A stretch of DNA of 64,000 nucleotides from Branchiostoma floridae (taxonomy: Eukaryota > Chordata > Leptocardii > Amphioxiformes > Branchiostomatidae). Under the pieces are notes generated by a model, which searched no databases, was not told the origin of the DNA, and saw nothing but the letters and a program-made list of their open reading frames with translations. This document shows positions 42,339 through 54,921 of this stretch, one piece after another (the stretch's first letter is position 1; each line of letters opens with the position of its first letter). The stretch is taken from assembly GCF_000003815.2 (NCBI RefSeq), contig NC_049995.1, positions 3,154,788 through 3,218,787 of the forward strand, given 5' to 3'. The translations under genes and the position numbers were made by a program.

Positions 42339-45300
42339 ATGGCGCTACTGAGGGTAGCGTTTCTTGCACTTTTTCTCAACATTTTGGTGGCTCGGACTAC
42401 CCAGCATTCTACCAGCCGCGCGTTGGAAGGGTGAGGCATTGCTGATTCTTTGTAACTATTATAGCATAATATTACATTTTGTAACATGATTACATGCAAA
42501 AAAAATGTTGTCACTTATCTCTACTAGAACAAAGCGACCCTCTTGCGACGTACTACAACTAGAACTGCATGATAGTGACACAAGTTTGTTACTAGTAGAC
42601 TTTTTCGTGGGATGCACTTAACACTATAAATTCAGCATTTTTGAATGAAATAAAGTTCGAATTCTTTCGCAAGTGACCAAGTGCTGAGGCTACATCCGGG
42701 GACTCCAGAAGCTGTCGCCATGTTGAACAGCCTCGTTTACATGCCAGGTTTCAAGTAAGAGTTCTGTNNNNNNNNNNNNNNNNNNNNNNNNNNNNNNNNN
42801 NNNNNNNNNNNNNNNNNNNNNNNNNNNNNNNNNNNNNNNNNNNNNNNNNNNNNNNNNNNNNNNNNNNNNNNNNNNNNNNNNNNNNNNNNNNNNNNNNNNN
42901 NNNNNNNNNNNNNNNNNNNNNNNNNNNNNNNNNNNNNNNNNNNNNNNNNNNNNNNNNNNNNNNNNNNNNNNNNNNNNNNNNNNNNNNNNNNNNNNNNNNN
43001 NNNNNNNNNNNNNNNNNNNNNNNNNNNNNNNNNNNNNNNNNNNNNNNNNNNTGTGTTTACAGATAAAACTAATCTACATAAAACAAGGGTTATTTTTTCT
43101 GTTTATATGTAACTGTATATACAGTACTTGTTTCGTTTTATTTGTGTAACACAGGGCCCCACTGTAAAGCAGGTTAATCACTGCAAAGATTACAGATATA
43201 AGTCAAATATCTGTAAATGAGAGTGCTACTCTTATTCCTAGTACTAGTACTATGTCTATCAAAGAAGACAGGACTTTGAATGGAATGAAGTCTGTTATCT
43301 CTGATCGTTTGTACCATAATGATTCTTTTTTCAGCTGGACTTCTGGAAACCACCTTCTCATGTTAACCAAAGCGTGGACGTCCACGTACCTAGAGAAGAC
43401 GTGCCTGCTGTTCTAGACCTTCTCCAGCGGCATAGCATTACTTACCACACAATGATAGGCGACGTCCGCCAGGAGGTAGAGAAACACATGGAGGACAACC
43501 ACAAGGCTAGGGCGAGAACTGCTGGAAGGCCGGCAAGGGTGAACGACTTCGACTTCAGCGTTTACCACGAGTGGAACGAGGTAATAATTTGTTAATCATT
43601 TTGTTGTGTTTTGTTTATTTCATATGTAAATCACAACAAATAAGATAGAATCATATAATGACAAAGTATGTAGGAGAAGCTTAGAACAATTTACAATTAA
43701 TTACAATGGGTACATAAGTAACCATAATCAAGTTAGCAAGCTCATTTCCAGCTCAAATAAAAGATAATCCGGAACATGTCAATGTTAATATTTATCTATA
43801 TTAGATAATATTGAATGTCAGAGATTAGATATATATTCATGTAACCGCAATGGCCATGTGTGGTTCTCAAGCTTATTTTATTCAGTCATTGGGCAACCGG
43901 CTACAGGAAAGTATAAACTTATTAGTGAAGTTCGCATTTGTTTTATTGTATTGCAATTGACTCTTGATAACTAGGCTTGATTTTCAAAAAGCTTAGTTAT
44001 ATCCTGTTGGTTTCATTTTCTTAATAAATATGTAACCCTATTTTAGTTCTTTCAACGTCTGTGACGGCATCTTCCACTAGGAAAGTGCTAGTTGGGGAAC
44101 AAAATTTCTTTTGTTTTGACAAAAATCAATTAATCGGTTTTCCATCTTTTTTTTTAAAGATAGACGATTTTATAACGGACGTGCAGCAAACCTATCCACA
44201 AATCGCCACTCTGTCCAGCGAAGCGGCTACCTTTGAAGGACGAGCTATAAAAACCCTAAAGGTGCGCTGAAACGAAACCTTATGAATCATTTTGCAAACT
44301 TTTGCCATTCTAAGAACCAATATACATGATATTGGTAGACTTAGTTTTTTTGCCATAACCATCCCCTTCTGTTGATAACATGAATGCAAGGAATAGTGTC
44401 ATGGGGATATTTTTAACGCCTCGAACTTACTTCATTCTAAATCCCAGCTCGGAAAGCCGTCCACTTCCGGTGAGACGAAGCCCGCGATCTGGATCGATGC
44501 CGCCATCCATTGCCGGGAGTGGATCTCAACAGCCACGGTTCTGTACGCCATCGATCAGGTCAGCTGATAGGAATTACTACATCTTGATTAAGGGATCGAT
44601 TAAGCAAAAACTTGATAAGACCACAGAACAATGAACTTTCTTCGTTTATGCTTGTAAAAAAATACATCCGCTTGTTGCTTCTATGAAAATCTTTCTGGTG
44701 TCTTTAGAAGAGGTAATGACTTTGGCATTTGTACTGGCCATGCTTCCCAAGTATGCCTAAAAAGGTGAAATTTAGTGTACAAATGGTGACGATTNNNNNN
44801 NNNNNNNNNNNNNNNNNNNNNNNNNNNNNNNNNNNNNNNNNNNNNNNNNNNNNNNNNNNNNNNNNNNNNNNNNNNNNNNNNNNNNNNNNNNNNNNNNNNN
44901 NNNNNNNNNNNNNNNNNNNNNNNNNNNNNNNNNNNCATATTTCATTTGTAGCTAAAAGTTTTTATATATAGTTAGAAAATCCTCGTCCGATTCGAATTGC
45001 ACCTAGTGTGAGGGGGGTATAACCACATCGATTGCCGTCGGGTCAAGGTCTCCAAATACTAGGTTCTTCCTGCCACTTTGCCGGCCCCTTTATCATAGCG
45101 GATACAGACATGGCATGGGGCGTAATTACTGCCTATAAAACCACGGAGATTGATAACTACATATTATTTGCCATGACAGTTCACCCGTCAGTACGGGACC
45201 GACCCGACCGTGACACGACTGCTGGACGAACTCGACTGGTACTTCACACCTGTCTTTAACGTCGACGGCTACATCTACACCTGGGAGGCACCTGAGGTAG

Positions 45301-48300
45301 GTGATCATGAAGGCCATGTTTCGAGCGTGACCCCTGCGTGTCCCAGTTGGACAGCCTGTGGCTACCGGGTTATTTCTTAGTACGGAATTAAATTAATCCC
45401 GGGACCCGATAACAAATAGACTTAAACTTGGGCACACCGAGAGGTACCCCGGCTGTATCCGCCAGTCCACATGGACAAATTTGTAGCTTCGGAGCCCCTA
45501 CGGGCACCGTAGCATTACTAGTCTAAGAGGAGACTAGTATTTAGAATTGTCATTTTTTTGTATCATTACATTTTTCGGACTCTGAAACGACTGCAGTTTG
45601 ACGTTTCTTATGCCAATCCGTATGTCGTGTCATATCCCCATACTATCTTTAGTTGTTAACATAGATCTATCGTGACTTTTCGTAGAACCGACTATGGCGG
45701 AAGAATCGGTCTACCCAGCCGGGTCCATGTGTCGGAGTGGACTTGAATAGAAACTGGGACGACCACTTTGCCGGTAGGTTTCATATACCCACTCCCCTCT
45801 AACAAAACTACAGTCAAATCTGGACTAATCAACCACTCAAGGGACTGAATGGACTGAAGAGACATGGTTGCTCAGGAAAGTTGATTGCTGAGAACAGTAT
45901 GAGCTAACTTTGTAAAAAAAAAGGTAATTGCCTGTGCTACGAGGGGCCTTCAATAAGTAATGCCCCTGACCCACTTCCAGTTGTCTGATCTAAATAAAAT
46001 TTTGCATGTGTAATGATTTATATCTCTATGGGTTATGTTGCAAAAGACAGCTCTGAACTAATTGTGGTTTCTGATTTAAAGGTATTTGAACTGAGTCAGG
46101 TGTGAAATGGAGCCAGGTATGAAATGGAGCCAGTTGAGTGTGCGCAGTGATCCGGTTTTTGTATTTGAAAGGACGCACACCAAAGGAGACTTTTGATGAA
46201 ATGAAAGAAACTTATGGTGATGATGCCCCATCATATGACCTTCTAAAATGATGGCATCGTGAATTCAAGCATGACCGGAAGTCTGTGGAAACAGCTCCCA
46301 GACCTGGTCGTCCCTCTTCTGCCATTGATGAGGCATATGTTGGAGGACCAACCTTGGGTGTTCTACAAAAACGGTGTCCAGAGCTGCATCAAACAATGGG
46401 AGAAATGCATAACTCTGGGTGGTTCCTATGAAGAGAAAGACTAATAACTGTGCCAAGTTTCATTAATCTCCTTCTACGGGAAATGAGTCAGGGGCATTAC
46501 TTATTGAACGCCCCTCGTATACATATAGGTGGATGCCCGACCAGATTTGACTCTAAGGCAATCGCTCGTGAACTTATCCTTTCGATACAAAGGTCGGAAC
46601 TTTTAAAAAGTTTACCTCATTGTAGGGCAAAATATTGGTTTGCTCCATTTCTTCTTCTTCTCACAACAAATAAGGTCAATAACCTGGACAAGACGACTGA
46701 CACCATGTTTACTTTGGGCTGGTCATATATATATTACGTGAATGTGTTGGAACAAGAATAAATAGAGCAGTAGTAAGTGTTAGACTACAACATGTGAGGG
46801 GAAACATTACACATTTGCCTGCAAATGCTATCTTTCTAGTTTCAACTGTGCTTATTTTGCATATATAGAAACGGGCGCCAGTCCAGACCCATGCTCTATA
46901 ATCTACCATGGCATGGCGCCGTTTTCGGAACCGGAAACACGAGGCATTTCCGACTTTGTCCTGAACCATCCCGAGATCAAGGTGTACCTGGCCATGCACT
47001 CCTACAGTCAGCTGTGGATCAGTCCCTGGGGATACGACTACGCGCGACCACCTCAATACCACCTGCAGGTAAGCCTGTGATTGGTTGTTTGTATCTGACG
47101 TCACAGCTTGTAGATTTAACTAGACAGCAGTGTCAATGACGGTTAGACAACAAGTTAAAGCAGGTACTCAAGCAACTGGATATGATTTTTGAAACGGTCA
47201 GACGTCACGTTTCAGCTGTGCATCAGTCTCTGAAAGCTTCGACTACTCGCAACCTCCTCACTACCACCTGCAAGTACGCGTGTTCGATTGGTTGTTTGCA
47301 TGTGACGTCACAGCTTGTAGATTTCACTAGCCACCGCCATGTTGGTTTGGCTGATAAAGGCTTTCATTAGCGTCATAGTAACTAAGATATAAATTCCTTG
47401 GCGACCAATCTGGGGGGTAATTGCATTAGATTACATCTGTAACATGTTGACGCCAACCTGGCGCCAATGACGTTATAAGCTACCATCATATAGCCAGGCG
47501 CCGCGGACCAATCAGAAGGCCCCGTTCCATGTTGGTACATAGATTCCGACCAGGCTGGTGTGTATCCTCCTTCTGATTGGTCAGTATGAATCGACACCGG
47601 CACCATAAATTCGAAAAAGGAATTCACACGTATAGTACCAACGGATCTATGCGTCATATAGGAGTTTGCAAGTTTGGGTAGGCTATATGATAATAACGTT
47701 AATAATGACCCGCCTGTTCCTCGGTGTACATGGTATCATAACGCTTGGTCCTTTGCTCACTCGGTGGTTTTATTCGGTGGTTATAGCAAAGGACTAGGCG
47801 TTATGACACCATATACACCTCGGGGCGGGTCATTAAGCCTTAATTATAAATCCAAGATGGGGGCCGTGCCAAAGGATATATCGATCATATTCTATGCTTT
47901 CTAACTCTGAGTTAATTATTAGCCTGTCTGGATATTTGATTTCAGAACGCCATGGCTTTGGCAGCCGAGAGTGCAAGCAGAGCCGTACATGGAGTACAAT
48001 ACAGGGTCGGACGTTCCATCGAGATTCTCTGTAAGTTTATCTTACGCAGTACTTGTGTATTTGGCTAGCAAACCACGTTGTAAGGTCATCCATTGCCAAA
48101 AAATCTTATTTTATTGTTGTATCTGGATAAAGGTTCAGATACGTTACAATGTATGCCATTTACAGACAACAAAATCTAATCTAATCTAGATCTTAAACAT
48201 TTGAACCCCATGTGGAATAAAAGTACGAAAAAAACTAGTGTTCGGCAACCACATACCTCCATGAAATACTTAGAGCTTTCGCTAATTTTATGCAAATGTC

Positions 48301-48839
48301 TAACCTACAATTCCAACCCTAGCCGCTAGAAGGCCCAAACTTACGTCACTTACCCCCGATCACTAGAGCTATCTAAAATCCCCAAATCGTGACCATAGCT
48401 TGTTCAGAACACGAGATATCAAAACATGAAGTTCCGCTGCAGTACCAAGAGAAGCGAATAGGAGGCCCAAAATCTGATCATATCTAGCTTTCGTCACATC
48501 CTACCAACACAACCAATACATCCAGCCGTCCTTGAGTTAGCTTGCTGACGAGCAGACAGACTGCAGATAAATGCTAGTGTAAATTTTTGATATAACTTCA
48601 ATGACATACTTCGTGGAGGTAATGAGATTCTCTGTGTATATCAAACAGACGCCGTGTCGGGGGGTGCCCGGGACTGGGCCTATGACAAGGCGGGGGTGAT
48701 CTACAGTTACACCGTGGAGCTGCGCGACACCGGGCGGTACGGCTTCCTCCTCCCGCCCGACCAGATCATACCCACGGCCGAGGAGACCTTCCCGGCTTAC
48801 CTCACGGTGGGCCAATGGATCCTGGATCATCCATACTGA
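42339..48839 (+). CDS. Secreted M14 metallocarboxypeptidase (CPA/CPO-like) zymogen
   Basis: Ten exons: 42339-42430, 42674-42754, 43335-43580, 44160-44261, 44448-44558, 45180-45296, 45686-45773, 46869-47068, 47946-48030 and 48649-48839, giving about 437 residues, normal for a procarboxypeptidase. The order is a signal peptide ([18 protein letters not shown]), an activation propeptide ([22 protein letters not shown], the DV-x-VP segment), then the catalytic domain. Zinc ligands are in HCREW and MHSYSQL. Substrate residues are in WRKNR and GVDLNRNW. The equivalents of Tyr248 (LYAVSGG) and the general base Glu270 ([11 protein letters not shown]) are present, and the protein ends LDHPY like pancreatic CPA. 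The residue equal to Ile255 of CPA or Asp255 of CPB is Arg (SGGARDW), as in CPO. It should remove C-terminal residues outside the cell, probably acidic ones. Exon 2 ends one base short of the phase needed by exon 3; its end lies 13 bases from gap 3. Confidence 0.94.
42768..43051. other. Assembly gap 3 (N run, intron 2 of the carboxypeptidase)
   Basis: 284 unknown bases. No coding segment seems to be missing, because the protein aligns across it. Confidence 1.
44795..44935. other. Assembly gap 4 (N run, intron 5 of the carboxypeptidase)
   Basis: 141 unknown bases. Exons 5 and 6 join in phase without it. Confidence 1.
45940..46517 (+). mobile_element. Internally deleted mariner transposon (intron 7)
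   Basis: 578 bp, bounded by inverted repeats of about 31 bp (CGAGGGGCCTTCAATAAGTA ... and its inverse ending CGCCCCTCG) with one mismatch, and TA on both sides (45938-45939, 46518-46519). Inside are transposase remains: [20 protein letters not shown], then [20 protein letters not shown] of the N-terminal DNA-binding region, and [18 protein letters not shown] of the C-terminus. The whole catalytic DD(34)D core is missing and the frames are broken, so it could move only with outside transposase. Confidence 0.95.
47165..47230. repeat. Fragment of the 39966 fold-back family
   Basis: CTCAAGCAACTGGATATGAT, GAAACGGTCAGACG in intron 8. After it, a short copy of the exon 8 end is visible (TACCACCTGCAAGTACG at about 47261, followed by TTGGTTGTTTGCATGTGACG), which is a local duplication of the exon/intron border at 47060-47115. 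Confidence 0.6.
47699..47836. repeat. Fold-back repeat in intron 8
   Basis: TTAATAATGACCCGCC, CTCGGTGTACATGG, CATAACGC, GTCCTTTGC on the left pair with the inverse on the right (GCGGGTCATTAA end). Confidence 0.75.
48305..48465 (-). repeat. Inverted copy of the 1130-1315 repeat (intron 9)
   Basis: Reverse-complement match to 1130-1315 over GATATC, GTTCCGCTGCAGTACC and GCCGCTAGAAGGCCC-type marks. Confidence 0.55.
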
Positions 48840-49162
48840 GATATAACATCTCGTACAGAAGACCAATCATCTTTCCTTAAATCTCCTTAAGGCATACATA
48901 TAGATGGTACTAGTAATACGCAGTATTCATGTTAAGAATTTTAAGATAGTTTTAAGAAAAGTGTAATAATTCACATATAAATGACTAAATCTATATAATC
49001 CGTGATTTGTCTCATCAAGTTGATAAATCACCTAACAACTGGTCACCTTTAGGACTACATTCTCCACCATGCGGAAGCGCCACCTAGCTGCAGTGCGGAG
49101 TATAACAAGTCACTCGGAAGATGACAATCCATCAATGAAACACTTGCTTGTGTATAGGGAAC

Positions 49163-49168
49163 TTTATT
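49163..49168 (-). terminator. Candidate poly(A) signal of the class C GPCR
   Basis: AATAAA on the minus strand, about 120 bases past the stop codon. Confidence 0.45.
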
Positions 49169-49288
49169 ATCCATAAACATATAATGATTACAGCGTGAAG
49201 GAGTACCACCAATGTTTAGACTCCAGATGAATAAAAAAGTGACAACATTTACGACCCACCCTTTTAAACCTTAACTTCTAGATCTTGG

Positions 49289-52200
49289 TTACACTAAAGT
49301 GTCTTGGTATGATGACGAAAACGTTACAGGAGATAATACTAACTCCGTACTCTTTCCTGCCTGCTTTACCTTGCATTCTACGCTATTTGAAGCTACGCCT
49401 TTTCTCGTGTTATTCCACAGATTAATACTGTACGTGCTTAAAAACGGTCTTGTCTTGTTCACAGAAGTTACCGTTTGCGGGTTAGGGCACTTTGTTTGTG
49501 TGCGTGGTCCATTCGGGCTATTTCTAAGAACAGAATGAGGAGGCGGGAAAAATTTCAAGAGGTCGTCGTCGTCATCGTCAGACGATATGGACGACAGGCT
49601 GTCACGTGACCTGAAGTTGGGGTTTCCCATGCCGGTAAACACGGGCGACAAACGACTGTCGGTCAAAATGGTTGACTGAGTTCTCCCGCCATACGTCATC
49701 GCCCTGTCACAGTCTTCCGACATCATGTCGTAAACAGATAAGTCCGAGTCGGAGAGGTCGTAGTAATAGTCGTCCCAGGCTCCCTCGCTTCGGTATAAGT
49801 CGTACAAATCCCGGTTGCCGTTTCGCGGCGGATAACCTTCGCCGGTGTCCAGCGACAGCGTAAACAAACCGTCCGCGTATTTGAGATCCTCTGCGATGGC
49901 GTTTCCTTGCTCTTGAATGTACCGTAGTGTTCTACTTGGAGGGCCGTGTGTAGGGGAATTAACCGCCGTTTCCCTGGTACAAGAGAGGCTACTCGTATCT
50001 GAGGAAGTCGAAGAAAGTTTAGAAATCCCTTTCCCATCATTCCGTTGGGTTAACACATCTCTCGATTGTACTTGCGTAATAGCTGACCTCTGACCCCCTT
50101 GGAACATGACCGCCATTTTGTTTGTAGTTTCTTTGTCCGTTTCGACGGAGTCCTCGCGTTGTACCGTGGAAGCGGATTCAAAACCGCTATCTGGATTCAC
50201 TTGCGCCACCAAGTTGAGTAGTTTATCCTTCGCGGACGCAACTCTCTCTTGCAAAGCCTTGATATTGGTTTCCTTCTATAGATGTATAGGCAGAAAAAGA
50301 ATAAAGCTTAATAGAATTTACAGAACTGGCAACAGTAAAATATCAAGCTTAATCTATCATTGAGAAGTCTGTAATTTCTTTTAAAGAGTGGATATTGCAG
50401 CTAACGTTCATCTATTTACTTGTATTTCGAATGTCTCTAAGACCTTGCGGTTAATACATTGTATGAATCACTTTTCAGCACCACGGTCAGCACCTTACAA
50501 GTATACAACGGCTACGAAAACAGCCATATATGCATAGCAAAACAAGTATCCTTCTCAATTTCTAGGCGTTCATTTTTAGAGGACACTGAGCAGTGATATG
50601 AATTTTTAAATCGCCGTGCTACATGGAAGTCGGAAATAGGAGGGTTTGAACTGTTGAAGCATTGGGACAAATCAAAACGAAGAAATGTTATTACCTCTTT
50701 TAAGAGATTCCTTAGTGTGCGGTTCTCTTCAAGTAACTTCGCCATCTCTGTATCAAGAATCAGTGACGTCCTGCTTGCTCTCTTGGACGACACAGCGTCA
50801 TCTTTCCCTTCCGTTGCTTGGTTACCGTTGGCGCCATCTTTACTTTGGTTGCAGTGACTGGCCTGACCGCCAGGGGTCTCTGGTGCCGGATTAGGTGGGC
50901 TACACGGTTGACTCGATTTGAGAAACTGAGGCGATCCTAAACTCTTCAAAGTCTTGTTGTTTGTCCATTCCTTCCACAGTTTTACCTGCGCAAAAAGAGA
51001 TACCTGATTTTAATGTAATACATAGGTTTTTTGCACTCTATACTGTCTCTGTACGTTGTATCATATGTATGTCATACGAATATCTTTCAGAGTTGCCTTC
51101 TTGCGATCCGATATTGTTGTTTCGTTTCTCGTTTCATCATGTCCTTCTTTCGTTTTTTTCTTCCACTCGTTTCTTCTATTCTTGTTTTATTTCATTCAAA
51201 AAAATGACTCCCTTTAAAGGACATTCCAATGTTCTCCCTTTCTCCCTTCTTTCCTTCTTTTCTTTCTTTCCTTCTGTTTTCTCTTTTCATGTCCACTTCC
51301 TTCGTGGGCCCTGACAGTCTCTCAAACATTACGTACCTTTGGAACAAACAGCAGACACAGCGTCACCGTCGTGCACACGATCAACACCCCAGCCACGCAT
51401 GCGTACACCGCGTCAGGCCATTGGTCCAGGTGAAAGGTCAGGGGCGTGGCAATCCCGACAAGCACCACGCAGCAGTAGATGCTCAAGATGATCGGTTTGG
51501 CATCGTTCATGGCGGGAAAATTGACCCCTCTTGTTGCCCATGATAGGTAGGTCCCGTACAGGAGTAGTAGACCTTTTAGTATGTAGAATACGGAGATCCA
51601 GACTTCGGTGTTGTCGGAGTAGCATCTCTGCACCCAAACCACGTTTGTTGTCACTATGCTGTCAGGCATGGATTCTAGCGTCTGTAGGGAAAAAAAGCGT
51701 ATACAGCGTATAAAAAGCGTACACTCTTACCAAGAAAATAGTGTATTTCGCAATGCTGAACAGTCAACAATGCCTAAACAAAACGTGGCACCTCGGTCCC
51801 AGTGAATACTAGTCAGGTAACTAATATGAACCATGTGAAACAAAATTCATCAGATAACGAACATGGCTGCCCCCATGAGCGTGTTTAAAACAAACAGATT
51901 CGCCCCATGTCGATGCTATATACATATTATGTGCATAGAAAACATAACGTAGCCCTTTTTAAAACGTTATATTCGTTTTGTTCAATAAAGCACAAACGCT
52001 GCAGTTTTTCCAAATCTTACTAGATGTCCCCACTACACGGTACACTCTCACCTTCCTTACTGGGACGCCTACAGTCCTCCATTTCAAAGGGTCCAGCCCC
52101 AACCAGATCCCAAGCAGGAGCACGTCAACAATCAGGATGACTCCTACGGTCGCGAAGAGCTTGTCATCACGAATAACCTACGAACAAGTGAAATTGGCAT

Positions 52201-54921
52201 AGAAAGTCAGGTTAGTCTAGCCTTTAGATCTTAACGGGGGTACCTTTATCCGTGGGTTGACCTATATCCGTTGCTTGGAAGAAACAGTGCATTGTGGGAT
52301 ACCAAGCTCACTAACGGTAGATTCAAACTGTAATATTTTGAAAATATTGCAATTTGAAAGCACAATCCGTCGCATTGATAATTGAAATACCCTGTTTTTG
52401 AAAGTAACGGATATTGGTTGTCAGCGGATAAAGGTGAACTAGCGCTATAGTATGCAATCGAAAAGACCTTTCACGCTTTAAATTTATAAAGTTACTTTCG
52501 TCTTCTATTATTTAAAGGCTATCCACAGCTGATTGACATACGAAGTATACACTTCCTCCGCGCCTCTATCCAATTCAGCCCTAATTGACATTATTTACGA
52601 CCCCCCTGTACCAGATATTGCGGATATTTTCCTGCAACCTATTATTAGTAAGCCGTAAAGTCTTGAGAGCCAAAATTAACGTGACAAACTTGCAATAAAC
52701 ACTGCTATTGCAAAGGTATATTTTATATCCTTGGCGTTTTAATGCTGAAGAGCAGTCATTATTTGGCCATTTTCTTAAGAAAAGCTTTCAACCATATAGT
52801 CAAGACCACGTTCAAATGTGACCTTTTCAAAAATATGTACCCTTTACGAGCCGTTGGCAAGAGTGAAAGAAGCCCGCGGCTCGCATCTTACCACAACACG
52901 TCGTCTGTCAACGGTCGGTATTTTGAAATGTAACGTAACCGAACCTGACGCTATGTTTACTAACGGTTGGCTGGGAGTCAACAATCGGACGGCCGCCGCG
53001 CGTGGGCTTTGACAAGTTGAAAAACGTTGACGATGAACGAGATGTGCCCAAAAAGCGTGCTTAAATATGTTGTTAAGACACAGCGATCCTTCGATTGTTT
53101 TCGAGTCCTATTTAATTCGCTCTAAACGAGAAAGTATTCAACTATAGTACATAAGAAATTAGCGTTTAAAGAAAATATAGAATTTGAAAATAAAATGAAA
53201 TAATAAAACCTATTTTCAAATAGACAATAGTTGAAATTTCTGTAACTTTAGGATTCAACATGAAAATGTAGGTTAAAAGTGAGCCCTGTTTAATTCACTC
53301 TTAAATTATAATAGATTAGAAATTATCATTGAAGGAAGATATAGAATTGAAAATAAAAGGAAATAACTAACCTATCTTAAAGTTTATACAGACACTGGTT
53401 CAAATTTGTGTAACACATAGTGTAGAACTGACCTAACCGCATCAGAACGTTGAGACACGGTACGGACAATTTAGAAAAAAGACGCGAAGTGCATTGTCAA
53501 CACGTGTGCATGTAGTTTTGTTACACCCTTCTATATACAAAGCTTCGCCCCAAGAACTGATTTCACTGTGGCCTTTTTTGTACAGACAAGATGAAAAGAA
53601 GTCACGCTCTCACAGACATCAAACAAGTGAAAACTATGCAAAACATTTTGTTTGTCTGTCCAAATCCTCTCGCCTTGTCACGAGAGCTCTTTTTTCTCGC
53701 AAAAATCAAAGTTTTGACCCGACAGTATGAACATTTAGAAGGCGTTAGAGAGTTAGTGTTAAGATGGGTAGCGGACATACCATACGCTTCACTGTGGAGC
53801 TGCGAAATATCCTGTAGACCCGCCAAGTCTTACTGAAGAGAGAACCGTAAACAAGAGTGAAGCCAATCACAACGCAGCACGTCCTGACCTGGGAAGGAGA
53901 GCACAAATGACGTCAGTATGATAACTCTCGTTCCACGAATCAGTGAAAAAATCGTCTGCAGTCCAGAATTTTTACATTTTTCTCCAAAAAGATTCCCACT
54001 GTTTCTACTGGCTACAAGTTAAATTCCTATGTTTTCACAATCTCAATAGCATAGAAAAATTTACATTCCTCGTGCAATTAGACAAACCATGTATCTTAAT
54101 CTTCATCTGCCCTTACATTTACATCTCATAAGACACTAAAATAAGTTGAACCTGTACATACTAGCATACATTAGAATTTGTAGTTACATGAAGAAAGGTA
54201 ACGTGTTCTTACAGCAATAGTAATTGTACTTAGACTATTTAGAACTACTTAGAACTAGTCCTGCACTTAGCTTGAAAGAACAGAAACGTACAATGAAGGT
54301 TTTTTTAATTCATACATCCATTCATTTTTTAATACGATTATGAAAGCTTACCTACAGACTACTAGTATGTTTTTGTCATTTTTTAATGATTCATTCGCTC
54401 TCTCTTTCCCTTACCTGACACAAGTGCAGCAGGGCTTTGTCAGATCCTCCCACCACCGAACGGTCCAAGCCAAACAAAATGGCGGCGCCGTAAAGTAATA
54501 AACTCCCGCCGACTATCAGATTGTTCAGATTTGGACTCGACATCTTTATGAGTCTGAGAAATGAAAACAAAACAACAGATATTATATAACGTCATACTAA
54601 TATCTGAAAAAAACACAGCGGTCTTTTTTTTCCTTGTTGCAAATCATACAGAGTTTGCAAATCAAATAGACAAACAAATACACAGAAATACACAACAGTA
54701 AAACCATCACTCATCAATAGCAAAAAAAAACTTTCACTAAACAATAGCAAATGATAAACTGTCAATAATAATAAGATAAACAATAGCAACATCTACCTCT
54801 GCTGCCTCAGTTTGATGTTGAAAACCAAGATGGCGACCGCCAGGATTATCCCCATCATGGCGAAGGAACACACAACTCCGAACAGCGCAGGCGTGATGGT
54901 TCGCACATCTACATACTGTAC
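49289..54921 (-). CDS. Class C GPCR, GABA-B receptor/GPR156-like (5' part not found)
   Basis: Seven exons on the minus strand: 54921-54797, 54553-54415, 53888-53781, 52177-52052, 51681-51337, 50985-50695 and 50275-49289. All are in phase and give 706 residues. The seven helices run from GIILAVAILVFNIKLRQQ through the family signature LIKMSSPNLNNLI, FSKTWRVYRIF, VIRDDKLFATVG, the KGLLLLYGTYLSWATRGVNF stretch and TTVTLCLLFVPK. Loop cysteines (HLCQVRTC, VQRCYSD) that form the family disulphide are present. After TM7 come a leucine-rich coiled coil (MAKLLEENRTLRNLLKEK, IKALQERVASAKDKLLNLV), a long disordered tail with an Asp run, and DTLV at the end, a class I PDZ ligand. KGLLLLYGTYL, the coiled coil and the TLV end favour GPR156; FNIK-x-R-x-Q-x-LIKMSSP favours GABA-B2. 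Exons for the N-terminus, and any ligand-binding flytrap domain, must lie beyond 54921, where I recognise none. Confidence 0.9.
52240..52440. mobile_element. Fold-back MITE, TTTATCCG family, copy 3
   Basis: TACCTTTATCCGTGGGTTGACC on the left, and AACGGATATTGG ... CAGCGGATAAAGGTGAACT on the right. It lies just upstream of the exon at 52177-52052, in the intron. Confidence 0.75.
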
